Source of the DNA: Dinoroseobacter sp.
GTDB taxonomy: Bacteria > Pseudomonadota > Alphaproteobacteria > Rhodobacterales > Rhodobacteraceae
Direction of reading: 5' to 3'
Assembly (NCBI GenBank): GCA_030066795.1
Contig: JASJAW010000043.1
Coordinates: forward strand, 25,953 to 89,952
DNA: 64,000 nt
Shown here: piece after piece, positions 43,979 through 52,496 of the stretch
How positions within the stretch are numbered: the stretch's first letter is position 1
How the letters are laid out: every line of letters begins with the position of its first letter
Notes under the pieces: generated by a model
What the model saw: only the letters and a program-made list of their open reading frames with translations
The model's database searches: none
Told to the model about the DNA's origin: nothing
Translations under genes and position numbers: made by a program

Positions 43979-44674
43979 TCAGACGGTGAGCATTCCGCGC
44001 AGCTCATCCTCATTCATCTGATCCCGTGTGCCGGCCTTGATAATCTGCCCACGTTCCATCACCGCGAAGCTGTCACAGAGGTCGCGTGCGAACTCGAAGT
44101 ACTGTTCTACCAACAAGATCGCCATATCACCTCGGTTTCGCAGATAGGTAATCGCGCGCCCGATGTCCTGAATGATAGAGGGCTGAATGCCTTCAGTCGG
44201 TTCGTCCAGAACAAGCAGTCGGGGACGCATCACCATAGCGCGACCAATGGCAAGTTGCTGCTGCTGACCGCCAGACAGGTCGCCGCCGCGACGACCGAGC
44301 ATGTCCTTGAGAACCGGGAACAGCTCAAAGACGTCGTCCGGGATATGGCGCAGCGCGCGGGGCAGGGCGGCATAGCCGGTCTCAAGGTTCTCCTGAACTG
44401 TCAGAAGCGGGAAGATCTCGCGTCCCTGTGGTACGCTCGCGATCCCAGCGCGGGCCCGCGCATCCGCTCGCATCTTGGCAAGGTCTGCCTCTTCCCAAGT
44501 CATAGACCCGGCCGAGATCGGTTGCCGCCCGGTGATTGCTCGAAGAAGCGTGGTTTTTCCGACCCCGTTTCGCCCCAGAACGGTTGTCACTTTTCCGGGC
44601 TCGGCCGTCAGCGAGACACCGCGTAGGGCCCGGGCCGCGCCGTAGTGAAGCTCGATGTTTTGAATGTCCAGCAT
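43979..44674 (-). CDS. urtE: urea ABC transporter, ATP-binding protein UrtE
   Basis: The 231-aa LivF-type ATPase has Walker A GRNGVGKTTLLRAI (about residues 33-46), signature LSGGQQQQLAIGRA (about 131-144) and Walker B LLVLDEPTEGIQPS. The five genes urtA-B-C-D-E lie in conserved order on the minus strand, which decides the substrate: LivF proteins alone do not distinguish urea from amino acids. It follows urtD by 2 bp. Confidence 0.93.
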   Translation of the reverse strand: MLDIQNIELHYGAARALRGVSLTAEPGKVTTVLGRNGVGKTTLLRAITGRQPISAGSMTWEEADLAKMRADARARAGIASVPQGREIFPLLTVQENLETGYAALPRALRHIPDDVFELFPVLKDMLGRRGGDLSGGQQQQLAIGRAMVMRPRLLVLDEPTEGIQPSIIQDIGRAITYLRNRGDMAILLVEQYFEFARDLCDSFAVMERGQIIKAGTRDQMNEDELRGMLTV

Positions 44675-44676
44675 GC

Positions 44677-45414
44677 TCAGCGCCCCAGATAAACCTCGAT
44701 AACCTGTTCATTCGCCGACACATGATCGAGCGAGCCTTCGGCCAGAACGTGTCCCTGATGGAGCACGGTCACTCGACAGTCGAGCGCGCGTACGAATTCC
44801 ATGTCATGTTCGACCACGATGACGGTGTGTTGCCCGGCGATGTCTCGAAGAAGCTCCGCCGTTCGCATTGTCTCTGCATCCGTCATGCCCGCAGCGGGTT
44901 CATCGACCAGCAATAGTTCCGGGTCCTGCGCCAGCAGCATCCCAATCTCCAGCCATTGCTTCTGTCCATGGCTGAGATCCGCAGCCAGCCGTGCACGGTC
45001 CCCGTCCAGCTTCACCAGCTCAAGTACTTCCGAAATACGCGCCTCCTGCTCCGCGGTCTTGCGGTCAAAGAGCGTTGCCCAGACAGAGCGATCGTCTTTC
45101 AGGCTGAGGGCGATATTGTCCTCGACTGTGTGTGTCTCGAACACGGTTGGCTTCTGGAACTTACGACCAATTCCTAGCCGGGCCGAACCCGCTTCGTCGG
45201 TTCGGGTCAGATCCACAGTTTGGTTCCACAGCACCTCGCCTTCATCGGGTCGGGTCTTTCCGGTAATGATGTCCATCATCGTTGTCTTGCCTGCGCCGTT
45301 CGGGCCGATGATCGCCCGCAACTCGCCCTTCTCCACGGTCAGGCTCAGATCGTTGATCGCCTTGAACCCGTCAAAGCTGCGGTTCACACCATCGAGCGAT
45401 AGCTGGATACTCAT
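44677..45414 (-). CDS. urtD: urea ABC transporter, ATP-binding protein UrtD
   Basis: The 245-aa LivG-type ATPase has Walker A GPNGAGKTTMMDIITG (about residues 37-52), a UrtD-typical signature LSHGQKQWLEIGM (about 144-156) and LLLVDEPAAGMTDAET. It overlaps urtC by 4 nt (ATGA). With UrtE it forms the cytoplasmic motor of the importer. Confidence 0.94.
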   Translation of the reverse strand: MSIQLSLDGVNRSFDGFKAINDLSLTVEKGELRAIIGPNGAGKTTMMDIITGKTRPDEGEVLWNQTVDLTRTDEAGSARLGIGRKFQKPTVFETHTVEDNIALSLKDDRSVWATLFDRKTAEQEARISEVLELVKLDGDRARLAADLSHGQKQWLEIGMLLAQDPELLLVDEPAAGMTDAETMRTAELLRDIAGQHTVIVVEHDMEFVRALDCRVTVLHQGHVLAEGSLDHVSANEQVIEVYLGR

Positions 45415-46511
45415 ACCTCAGCCTCCTTCCCGTCAGGCTGTGGCTTCGGGCGTTTCGCGAGCGCGCCTTCGATCACACCGAGTACACCTTTCGGCATGAA
45501 AATCGTGACGAAGATGAAAAGCGCGCCCAGAGCGAAGAGCCAGATTTCGGGGAACCAACCAGTCAGGAGTGTCTTGGCGGCCGCTACGATGATTGCGCCG
45601 ATTGCAGCGCCGACCAGAGTTCCGCGCCCGCCGAGGGCCACCCAGATCACGATCTCGATTGAGTTTGCGGGGCTGAACTCGCCCGGATTGATGATCCCCA
45701 CCTGCGGGGTGTAAAGCGCGCCGGCGACGCCGGCCATCATGGCGGAGACCACCCAGACAAACAGTTTGTAGCCTTCGACGCGGTAACCGAGAAACCGGGT
45801 GCGATCCTCAGCATCGCGAATGCACACCAAAACCTGTCCCAGCTTGGAGGTTGTAATTGCCCGCGCAAGCAGAAGTCCGCCCGCCAAAGCGATCGCCGAC
45901 AAGACAAAGAGACCCGCACGCGTGCTGTCCGATTGCAGGTCAAAGCCCAGCACATCCTTGAAGTCCGTCAGGCCATTGTTCCCGCCGAACCCCATCTCGT
46001 TGCGGAAAAACGCCAGCATGAGGGCGTAGGTCATCGCTTGCGTGATGATCGACAAATAGACACCCGTCACCCGCGACCGGAACGCAAACCAGCCGAACAC
46101 GAAGGCAAGCGCGCCTGGCACGAGGAGCACCATCAGACAGGCGAACCAGAACTGGTCGAACCCGTACCAAAACCACGGCAGCTCCTGATAGTTCAGGAAA
46201 ACCATGAAGTCCGGCAGCTCCGGATTTGCATAAACGCCACGATCCCCGATCTCGCGCATCAGATGCATACCCATCGCGTAGCCGCCAAGCGCAAAGAACG
46301 CGCCATGCCCGAGCGACAGGATGCCGGTAAAGCCCCAGACAAGATCCAGGGCCACCGCCAGAAGCGCGTAGCAAAGGTACTTTCCGAGAAGCGACACGAT
46401 GTAAGAGGGGACTGGCTGCCCCTCCATCCAAAGGTTCCCCGCCGGGACGGCCACAGTCAGGATGAAAAGGCCCGTCAGGAAGATGCCCATGCGGCGATCG
46501 ATCAGGCCCAT
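45411..46511 (-). CDS. urtC: urea ABC transporter, permease UrtC
   Basis: The 366-aa LivM-type permease has about ten helices. It contains GHGAFFALGGYAMGMHLM (about residues 69-86) and the ATPase-contact segment CIRDAEDRTRFLGYRVEGYK, both typical of UrtC, as is the loop with ELPDFMVFLNYQELPWFW. It lies 1 bp after urtB and overlaps urtD. Confidence 0.94.
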   Translation of the reverse strand: MGLIDRRMGIFLTGLFILTVAVPAGNLWMEGQPVPSYIVSLLGKYLCYALLAVALDLVWGFTGILSLGHGAFFALGGYAMGMHLMREIGDRGVYANPELPDFMVFLNYQELPWFWYGFDQFWFACLMVLLVPGALAFVFGWFAFRSRVTGVYLSIITQAMTYALMLAFFRNEMGFGGNNGLTDFKDVLGFDLQSDSTRAGLFVLSAIALAGGLLLARAITTSKLGQVLVCIRDAEDRTRFLGYRVEGYKLFVWVVSAMMAGVAGALYTPQVGIINPGEFSPANSIEIVIWVALGGRGTLVGAAIGAIIVAAAKTLLTGWFPEIWLFALGALFIFVTIFMPKGVLGVIEGALAKRPKPQPDGKEAEV

Positions 46512-46512
46512 G

Positions 46513-48114
46513 TCAGTTCTCCACCGCCCGTCCCTTCACCGCGAAAAGGCCCCTTGGCCGCTTCTGGATGAAGAGGATGATAAAGACGAGCACGAGAATC
46601 TTCGCCAGAACCGCTCCGGTCCAAGGCTCGAGGAACTTGTTCGCGATCCCCAGCGAAAACGCTGCTGCAAGCGTGCCCCAGAGGTTCCCGGCCCCGCCAA
46701 AGACGACCACCATGAAGCTGTCGACGATGTAGCTTTGACCAAGGTTGGGCGACACGTTGTCGATCTGGCTCAGCGCCACGCCGGCCAGTCCTGCGATGCC
46801 GGCGCCGAGGCCAAAGGTCAGCGCGTCGACCCAGCCCGTACGGATCCCCATATTGGCAGCCATCGCCCGGTTTTGCGTGACCGCCCGCATCCGCAAACCC
46901 ATCGATGTCTTCTTCATCACGAAAAGCAGGATCGCAAACACGGCGAGCGAGAACAGCAAGATCCAGAGCCGGTTGTAGGTGATCGTCATCTGTCCGATAT
47001 CAAACGCGCCTGACATCCAGCTCGGGTTGCCAACCTCGCGGTTGTTCGGCCCGAAAATCGAGCGCACTGTTTGCTGGAGGATCAGGCTGATGCCCCAGGT
47101 CGCAAGAAGCGTTTCGAGTGGGCGGCCATAGAGGAACCGGACACACCCGCGCTCGATCGCGACCCCGACACCGCCCGCAATCAGGAATGCCAGCGGAGCT
47201 GCGATCAGGAGCGACCAGTCAAAGAGGCCAGGGAAGGAGGCACGGATCACTTCCTGCACTGCGAAGGTCGTATAGGCGCCGAGCATTACCAACTCGCCAT
47301 GCGCCATATTGATAACCCCCATAACGCCGAAGGTTATGGCGAGCCCAATCGCCGCAAGCAGAAGCACCGAGCCAAGCGACAGCCCGAACCAAACGTTCTG
47401 GGCCATGTTCCAAAGCCGCTGGTTTGCCTCGATAGCCGCCACGGCGTCTTTCGCCGCGGCCGCCATGACAGGGTTGGTGGCTTGCAACAAGGGGGTCAAA
47501 ACACTCAAAGCATCTTGGTTGCCCATCTCGCGCAGGGTGTCGATCGCGGCCACCTGGGCTTCGTCTGGAAGGTCGCTTTCCAGCACGGTTGCGGCAATGG
47601 CGTAGTCGAGAGCCTCTGCGACTTCGCTGTCGCTTTCATCGCTGCGGACGGATTGCAACAGCTCTAACTGATCGGGGTTCGGTGCGCGAAATGCGGCGTC
47701 TGCTGCCGCCAAGCGCAGGGCCGGGTCTGGAGCGCGCAAAGTCAGCGTACCAATCGCCGCGCGAATGTCTCGGCGCAGGCCGTTATTGACCCGAATTTTC
47801 GAAGACCCACGGCGCGGGATGATGCCGAATTCTTCACCGGTCAGGGCGTCATAGGCCACGTCGTCGCTGCCCACCTCACGGACCGCAACAATTGCCTCAT
47901 TTGATTTGAGGACATGAAGGTTGCCTTCCAGCAGCACCTCCAGCACAGGTACGGCGCGCGGGTCGCCCAGAGCGCCAAGTTGTGCCACGACTGCCGCGCG
48001 TTCCGCGAACTTGCCCTCAGGCAATTGCGCCACAAGCTCCTCGAAGCTTTGCGCTGAGGCGAGCGTGGCAAGACAGCAGAACAGGGCTGCGAGGCACTGG
48101 CGGAAAATGGTCAT
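46513..48114 (-). CDS. urtB: urea ABC transporter, permease UrtB
   Basis: UrtB differs from LivH permeases in having a long N-terminal periplasmic part, and this is present: a signal peptide (residues 1-21) followed by about 200 residues of HEAT-like helical repeats, then the permease domain (about 240-530) with INMAHGELVMLGAYTTFAVQ and GLRMRAVTQNRAMAANMGI. The full length of 533 aa fits the family. It is separated from urtA by a hairpin. Confidence 0.95.
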   Translation of the reverse strand: MTIFRQCLAALFCCLATLASAQSFEELVAQLPEGKFAERAAVVAQLGALGDPRAVPVLEVLLEGNLHVLKSNEAIVAVREVGSDDVAYDALTGEEFGIIPRRGSSKIRVNNGLRRDIRAAIGTLTLRAPDPALRLAAADAAFRAPNPDQLELLQSVRSDESDSEVAEALDYAIAATVLESDLPDEAQVAAIDTLREMGNQDALSVLTPLLQATNPVMAAAAKDAVAAIEANQRLWNMAQNVWFGLSLGSVLLLAAIGLAITFGVMGVINMAHGELVMLGAYTTFAVQEVIRASFPGLFDWSLLIAAPLAFLIAGGVGVAIERGCVRFLYGRPLETLLATWGISLILQQTVRSIFGPNNREVGNPSWMSGAFDIGQMTITYNRLWILLFSLAVFAILLFVMKKTSMGLRMRAVTQNRAMAANMGIRTGWVDALTFGLGAGIAGLAGVALSQIDNVSPNLGQSYIVDSFMVVVFGGAGNLWGTLAAAFSLGIANKFLEPWTGAVLAKILVLVFIILFIQKRPRGLFAVKGRAVEN

Positions 48115-48136
48115 ATCTGTCCCGGATGTTTTGGGT

Positions 48137-48165
48137 CACGGCCCACGCGACAAGCGCGGGCCGTG
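48137..48165 (-). terminator. intercistronic hairpin between urtA and urtB
   Basis: CACGGCCC (48137-48144) pairs with GGGCCGTG (48158-48165), with an inner CGC/GCG extension. It directly follows urtA and precedes urtB. No T-run is present. The position parallels the hairpin after the BMP-binding-protein gene at 23623-23650, consistent with over-expression of the binding protein. Confidence 0.55.
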
Positions 48166-48188
48166 GAATTATTAACGCGCGTCGCGGC

Positions 48189-49472
48189 TCAGGAGCCGCC
48201 GCCGCAGGAGCTTGTCGTAGTATTGTAGTTTCCGCAGTTGATCGGATCGGTCCAATCTGCAATTAGCGCTGCGGATTCTGGCAGATGGTCGGACCATGCG
48301 TCGCCCGCGACCAGATCGTCGGTTTCCCAGACAACATCGAACTGGCCGTCATCCTGAATTTCGCCCACCAACACCGGCTTTGTGATGTGATGGTTCGGCA
48401 GCATTGTGGACATGCCTCCTGTCAGGTTGGGTACAGTGACACCGATGATGCTGTCGATGACGGCATCTGCGTCGGTGGTGCCGGCGGCTTCCACTGCCTC
48501 GACCCACATGTTGAAGCCGATGTAGTGCGCTTCCATGGGGTCGTTGGTCACACGCTCTTCCGAGCCAATAAATGCCTGCCAGGTTTCGATGAATTCGTCG
48601 TTCTCAGGTGTGTCGACGGACATGAAGTAGTTCCATGCCGCCAGGTGGCCGACCAGTGGCCCGGTGTCGAGGCCCGCCAGTTCTTCTTCGCCCACGGAGA
48701 ACGCGACCACCGGAATATCTTCAGCCGAGATGCCCTGGTTGCCGAGTTCCTTATAGAACGGAACGTTTGCGTCTCCGTTGACGGTGGACACCACAGCCGT
48801 CTTTTTGCCTGCCGAGCCAAAGGTCGCGATGTCGGACACAATCGTCTGCCAGTCCGAGTGACCAAATGGGGTATAGTTAATCATGATGTCTTCAGGCGCG
48901 ACGCCTTTGGACTGCAGATATGCTTCGAGGATTTTGTTGGTGGTGCGAGGGTACACATAGTCTGTACCGGCCAGAACCCAGCGCTCCACGCCTTCTTCGT
49001 TCATCAGGTAATCCACCGCTGGGATCGCCTGCTGGTTGGGCGCCGCACCCGTGTAGAATACGTTACGCTGACTTTCTTCACCTTCGTACTGCACCGGGTA
49101 GAACAGCAGAGAATTCAGTTCCTCGAAGACCGGCAGCACGGATTTGCGCGACACGGAGGTCCAGCAGCCGAACACAACGTCTACACCTTCCCCTTCGATC
49201 AGTTCGCGCGCTTTTTCAGCAAAAAGCGGCCAGTCGGAAGCGGGGTCCACGACCACTGCCTCGAGCATCTTGCCATTGATGCCGCCCTTCTTGTTTTGCT
49301 CTTCAATGAGCATCAACATGACGTCTTTCAGCGTCGTTTCCGAAATGGCCATCGTGCCCGAGAGCGAATGCAGAACACCGACTTTAATCGTGTCGTCCTG
49401 CGAGAGGGCGGTTGTGGACATCAGGGCCGACGCGACGCCGGCAAAGATAAGGGATTTCCCGAAATTCTTCAT
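48189..49472 (-). CDS. urtA: urea ABC transporter, substrate-binding protein UrtA
   Basis: Periplasmic urea receptor of 427 aa with a signal peptide (about residues 1-24, TTALSQ) and the type I binding fold (IKVGVLHSLSGTMAISET, about 29-46; FGCWTSVSRKSVLPVFEE; LFYPVQYEGEES). These motifs separate UrtA from LivJ/LivK. The C-terminus ends in a short Cys/Ser/Gly tail. I use the ATG at 49472 (MKNFGKS), not the upstream in-frame codon, to give the signal peptide. It is the first gene of the operon, expected under nitrogen control. Confidence 0.94.
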   Translation of the reverse strand: MKNFGKSLIFAGVASALMSTTALSQDDTIKVGVLHSLSGTMAISETTLKDVMLMLIEEQNKKGGINGKMLEAVVVDPASDWPLFAEKARELIEGEGVDVVFGCWTSVSRKSVLPVFEELNSLLFYPVQYEGEESQRNVFYTGAAPNQQAIPAVDYLMNEEGVERWVLAGTDYVYPRTTNKILEAYLQSKGVAPEDIMINYTPFGHSDWQTIVSDIATFGSAGKKTAVVSTVNGDANVPFYKELGNQGISAEDIPVVAFSVGEEELAGLDTGPLVGHLAAWNYFMSVDTPENDEFIETWQAFIGSEERVTNDPMEAHYIGFNMWVEAVEAAGTTDADAVIDSIIGVTVPNLTGGMSTMLPNHHITKPVLVGEIQDDGQFDVVWETDDLVAGDAWSDHLPESAALIADWTDPINCGNYNTTTSSCGGGS

Positions 49473-49924
49473 TAATCTGCTTCCCAAAGCATGGGCCGCG
49501 TCGAGGACCAAGTCGCGCTTGGGTTTGAATCCCGGCAGCGCGCGCTTATCTGCCTCTCACGGCGTTTTGTTGCGTCGGTGCGGCGGCAGAGAACTGCCAG
49601 GTACGATGCCGTCGCACGCGTTTCCTCAGGTGCCGTGGGCTGGTGCCCCGGCGCACGGACTGTCCCGCAGCGGTTCAGCAGACAGAAACGAGAATCGGGT
49701 GATCACCGAGGGAATCCGACGTCAAGCTGCTGAATTTTCGTGACCTTGATCAATTTTTAGGCGGATTGCTGCGAAATCGTCCGCCGATAAAATGGTGTAT
49801 TCCTGGTCTGCTTGGGGATTGCACTGGGCGTGTGGTGTCTTGCTTATCCGCTTTGCGCATTCCTAATGCGGCGAAAGCCTCTTGACGCCCCAGAGCCGGT
49901 GTCATACCCAGCGCCGCAGTTTGT
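49473..49924. promoter_or_regulatory. 452-bp intergenic region between urtA and the tRNA gene
   Basis: No gene is apparent. It should hold the urtA promoter and, near its right end, the tRNA promoter. A GGCGGA/TCCGCC stem (49760-49765 with 49780-49785) lies in an AT-richer part with TTGATCAATTTT. I searched by eye for a sigma-54 site (GG-N10-GC) pointing to urtA and did not find a convincing one. Confidence 0.4.
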
Positions 49925-50001
49925 GGCGTGGTAGCTCAGCTGGTTAGAGCGCACGACTCATAATCGTGAGGTCGAGAGTTCAAGTCTCTCCCACGCCACC
50001 A
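49925..50001 (+). tRNA. tRNA with CAU anticodon (elongator Met or Ile2)
   Basis: A complete cloverleaf: acceptor GGCGTGG (49925-49931) with CCACGCC (49991-49997), D stem GCTC/GAGC (49934-49937, 49947-49950), anticodon stem CACGA/TCGTG with loop CTCATAA (anticodon CAT at 49959-49961), T stem GAGAG/CTCTC with loop TTCAAGT, discriminator A and an encoded CCA. It is not the initiator (acceptor position 1 is paired). The sequence does not decide between elongator Met and the lysidine-modified Ile2 that reads AUA; the TTCAAGT T loop is shared with E. coli Ile2. A decayed copy lies at 57492-57560. Confidence 0.95.
49984..50001 (+). repeat. left copy of 18-bp direct repeat (tRNA 3' end)
   Basis: GTCTCTCCCACGCCACCA covers the last two T-loop bases, the T-stem 3' strand, the acceptor 3' strand and CCA. 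It is identical to 57543-57560. Confidence 0.8.
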
Positions 50002-50376
50002 AATGTCCCGACACCTAGTAAAACCGTCATGATATTGGATGAAACCAGGTAATTCCATTTGTCTACTGCCTCACTTTTTGCAGTGCGTGGCTTGTGCGGT
50101 CCTGTTCAAAAAAATCTTCCCGATCCCTGCGGCTTGAATTTTCGTTGCGATAAGCTGAATTCGCAGCCTTTGACTTGCTGAACATTGCCGGACCGTGCTG
50201 TGTAGCAGCTTGCAATCGACTGCAAAGCTTCTTCCTCTCCGTTCTGCCGGGCCAACGAGATACAGGCTTGGACTTCTTGCGTTCGCATGAGTAGCCGAGT
50301 TGACAGACACCAAACTGCCGCTGTGGTCTGCCGCCAAAGCGGAGGCTCTTGACGTCGGTGGCGACAATCGAAAAGC
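50002..50376. other. 375-bp low-GC stretch at the left end of the island
   Basis: Visibly poorer in GC than the flanks. A minus-strand frame of 60 codons (50106-50288) reads like a helical basic peptide but has no Shine-Dalgarno and no recognisable domain, so I do not call it. No integrase fragment is apparent. The promoter of the gtrA-like gene should be here. Confidence 0.35.
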
Positions 50377-50400
50377 GTGTTCGGTGTGCGCGGCACCTTA

Positions 50401-50847
50401 ATGCGGCGCTTGAAAAGCAACAAAAAGACCGAAGGTGTGAGCACTTCTACTCTGGTTATACGCTACGCGAGTTTTGCGTTTATTGCCACTTTGGCGAACT
50501 TGGGCGCCCAACGCGGCGTGCTCTGGCTCAACGATCTTTGGTTCTTTCCTGCCATGTTCACCGGGACAGCTGTTGGCCTTGTCGTGAAATACGTGCTCGA
50601 CAAGCGGTGGATCTTCTACGACGCCATAAAGCCCGCTCAGCAAGAGGCGCAGACTTTCGCGCGCTACACCGCCACCGGGATTATTACGACTTTAATCTTC
50701 TGGGGAAGCGAGAGTGCGTTTTGGTTCATCTGGCAGACACATGCGATGCGAGAACTGGGCGCGGTTATTGGGTTAACGATTGGGTACGTCATGAAGTTTA
50801 ACCTTGATCGCCTGCTTGTATTCACGAAGCCGGCGGGTCGAGAGTGA
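50401..50847 (+). CDS. GtrA-like membrane protein
   Basis: The 148-aa membrane protein of the GtrA/DPMS3 family has four hydrophobic helices and the family's RYASFAFIATLANLGAQRG at the start of the first helix and VVKYVLDKRWIFYD (about residues 60-73) after the second; LDRLLVFT repeats this pattern at the end. GtrA proteins help flip undecaprenyl-phosphate-linked sugars or form small subunits of glycosyl transfer systems. No glucosyltransferase (GtrB) is adjacent. The start is uncertain: ATG at 50401, or GTG at 50377. Only 9 bp separate it from the convergent prenyltransferase gene. Confidence 0.85.
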   Translation: MRRLKSNKKTEGVSTSTLVIRYASFAFIATLANLGAQRGVLWLNDLWFFPAMFTGTAVGLVVKYVLDKRWIFYDAIKPAQQEAQTFARYTATGIITTLIFWGSESAFWFIWQTHAMRELGAVIGLTIGYVMKFNLDRLLVFTKPAGRE

Positions 50848-50856
50848 TCCTGCGGG

Positions 50857-52290
50857 TCAGGCCGCTAGAATGATCATGGCCACCCCGGAAAGAACGATTA
50901 ACAGACCGACGCCATCGCTTAAAACGAACCGAACAGGATCATAGTCCTCCAGCCCGGCCGCGCTCAGACGAACGATCCGCGCAAGCCATAAGGTTAGTGG
51001 AATCACTGCCAGTGCCAGCAGTATCTGATTCCCATAGAGTTCCGCAGACACAGGGCCCAGAGCGTATACGAGAAACAAGATCGCGGCCGCTGCAATTGCG
51101 GCGTAACACACCGTTTTCAAGTGTACGAGGTCTTCAGAGGAATAGCCCCGTCCCGGCAAGTGCTCCCGAATGCTCAGGCGACTGAGCGCAGTCGTTCTTT
51201 TCACACAGGCCAGTGCCAGAAAGATAACAAAGGTCAGCGCCAACAGAATTGGTGGGGTCGCTACGTCGGCGGCAACGGCTCCGGCCAGAACCCGCAACAG
51301 GAATAGTGACGCCAAGGCGATGACATCCAGCCAGCGGTGTTTCTTTAACCACAGCGAGTAGCTGAGGCTTCCCGCCATGTAGAGGAGGGTCAAGGCGGCA
51401 ACGGGTGGACCGACGGCCAGTGCCAATGACAGGGCCAGAAAAGCCAGAACCCCACTTGCGGCGGTCGCCACCGGGATTGGCAGATCACCGCAAGCGATTG
51501 GTCGGTTGCACTTGGTTGGGTGTTGTCGGTCCGCGTCCAGATCGAGCAAATCGTTCAGAATATAAATCGCGGAGGCGCCTAGGCTGAAAGCGACTGCTGC
51601 AAGTGCGACTTGCCCAAAAGACGCCGGATCAAATTGGTGGGCGGCCAGAAGCGGAACAAAGAGCAGAAGGTTTTTCACCCATTGATGCGGGCGCAACTCA
51701 CGCAACAGTTTCCGGGGTGTCCAGCCTCCTGAGACGATCTCGAAGGGCTTTCCAATCTCCCGCAAGCGGTGCTGCAAGCTTGTGGACGGCGCTACAGCAA
51801 TGATTTTTCGCGCGGAGACCCACGATGGCAGATCCTTGTGCGAATTTCCGGCATAGTCGTACTGGCCTATACCAAACCGCTCCCGAAGAAGGTTGGCCTT
51901 TATTTCTCCGGTCAGATTTCGCTGCGGTTCGGAAGCAAAGTGTGGTCCAGGCAACTGCAGCCTCTCTGCCAGAGCGTCGACGAGTGTCTGGTCTGCGCCT
52001 GACACCAGCCGGACCGATCGTCCGTCTGCGAGCGCCTTCTGCGCCTGCGCATGGATCGTCTCGTTCACCGGCAGTAGCTCGATCGCCGGGAAGGAAATGA
52101 GCGATAGGTCCCGCTTGAGTTTGGCGGGAGACCCAAGTCTCAAGAAAGCGACCCGGAGTGTCGCGCCCACGTCTTTGCCCAAAGCAGCCCAGAAGGTTTC
52201 GTGGAGAAGGTCTGTGCGCAAAAGGGTCCCGTCGACATCCAAGGCGAGCGGAGGCTCGCAGTCGCTCTGGACAGACTTGTCAGGAACCAT
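50857..52290 (-). CDS. HAD-UbiA fusion: prenyltransferase resembling decaprenyl-phosphate phosphoribose synthase
   Basis: The 477-aa protein has two parts. Residues 1-190 are a HAD phosphatase-like domain with LALDVDGTLLRTDLL (about residues 17-31). Residues 200-475 are a polytopic UbiA-type prenyltransferase with the NDLLDLDADRQHPTK motif (N-D-x2-D-x3-D, about 265-279) and a preceding LRPHQWVKNLLLFVPLL typical of DPPR synthases, which transfer 5-phosphoribosyl to polyprenyl phosphate en route to arabinose donors. The fused HAD could supply the dephosphorylation step. The epimerase downstream of the divergent promoter could act in the same path (inference). Confidence 0.85.
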   Translation of the reverse strand: MVPDKSVQSDCEPPLALDVDGTLLRTDLLHETFWAALGKDVGATLRVAFLRLGSPAKLKRDLSLISFPAIELLPVNETIHAQAQKALADGRSVRLVSGADQTLVDALAERLQLPGPHFASEPQRNLTGEIKANLLRERFGIGQYDYAGNSHKDLPSWVSARKIIAVAPSTSLQHRLREIGKPFEIVSGGWTPRKLLRELRPHQWVKNLLLFVPLLAAHQFDPASFGQVALAAVAFSLGASAIYILNDLLDLDADRQHPTKCNRPIACGDLPIPVATAASGVLAFLALSLALAVGPPVAALTLLYMAGSLSYSLWLKKHRWLDVIALASLFLLRVLAGAVAADVATPPILLALTFVIFLALACVKRTTALSRLSIREHLPGRGYSSEDLVHLKTVCYAAIAAAAILFLVYALGPVSAELYGNQILLALAVIPLTLWLARIVRLSAAGLEDYDPVRFVLSDGVGLLIVLSGVAMIILAA

Positions 52291-52496
52291 TTTCCGAGAA
52301 CTCAGGTTTTACTTAACGTACAGGAATAACTTTGACGCGGCTTATACCGCAAGCTTATGTCGGCGGAGTTGCAGCTCCAAGCATTCTCGGCTCGGCGTTT
52401 GACTCAAATCATTTTCTTAAAAACAGCTTTCGTCACACTGAGGTTGGCAAGAAGAGTACTGATAGCCGATGGTCGGATCGGTGCGGGATTGAGCAC

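Noticed and set aside
49473..49800. Sigma-54 promoter (GG-N10-GC) for urtA
   Set aside because: No sequence close to TGGCAC-N5-TTGC in the right orientation could be found by eye.
50106..50288. 60-codon minus-strand frame at the left end of the island
   Set aside because: Reads plausibly as a basic helical peptide but has no Shine-Dalgarno and no recognisable family, and overlapping frames are equally open.
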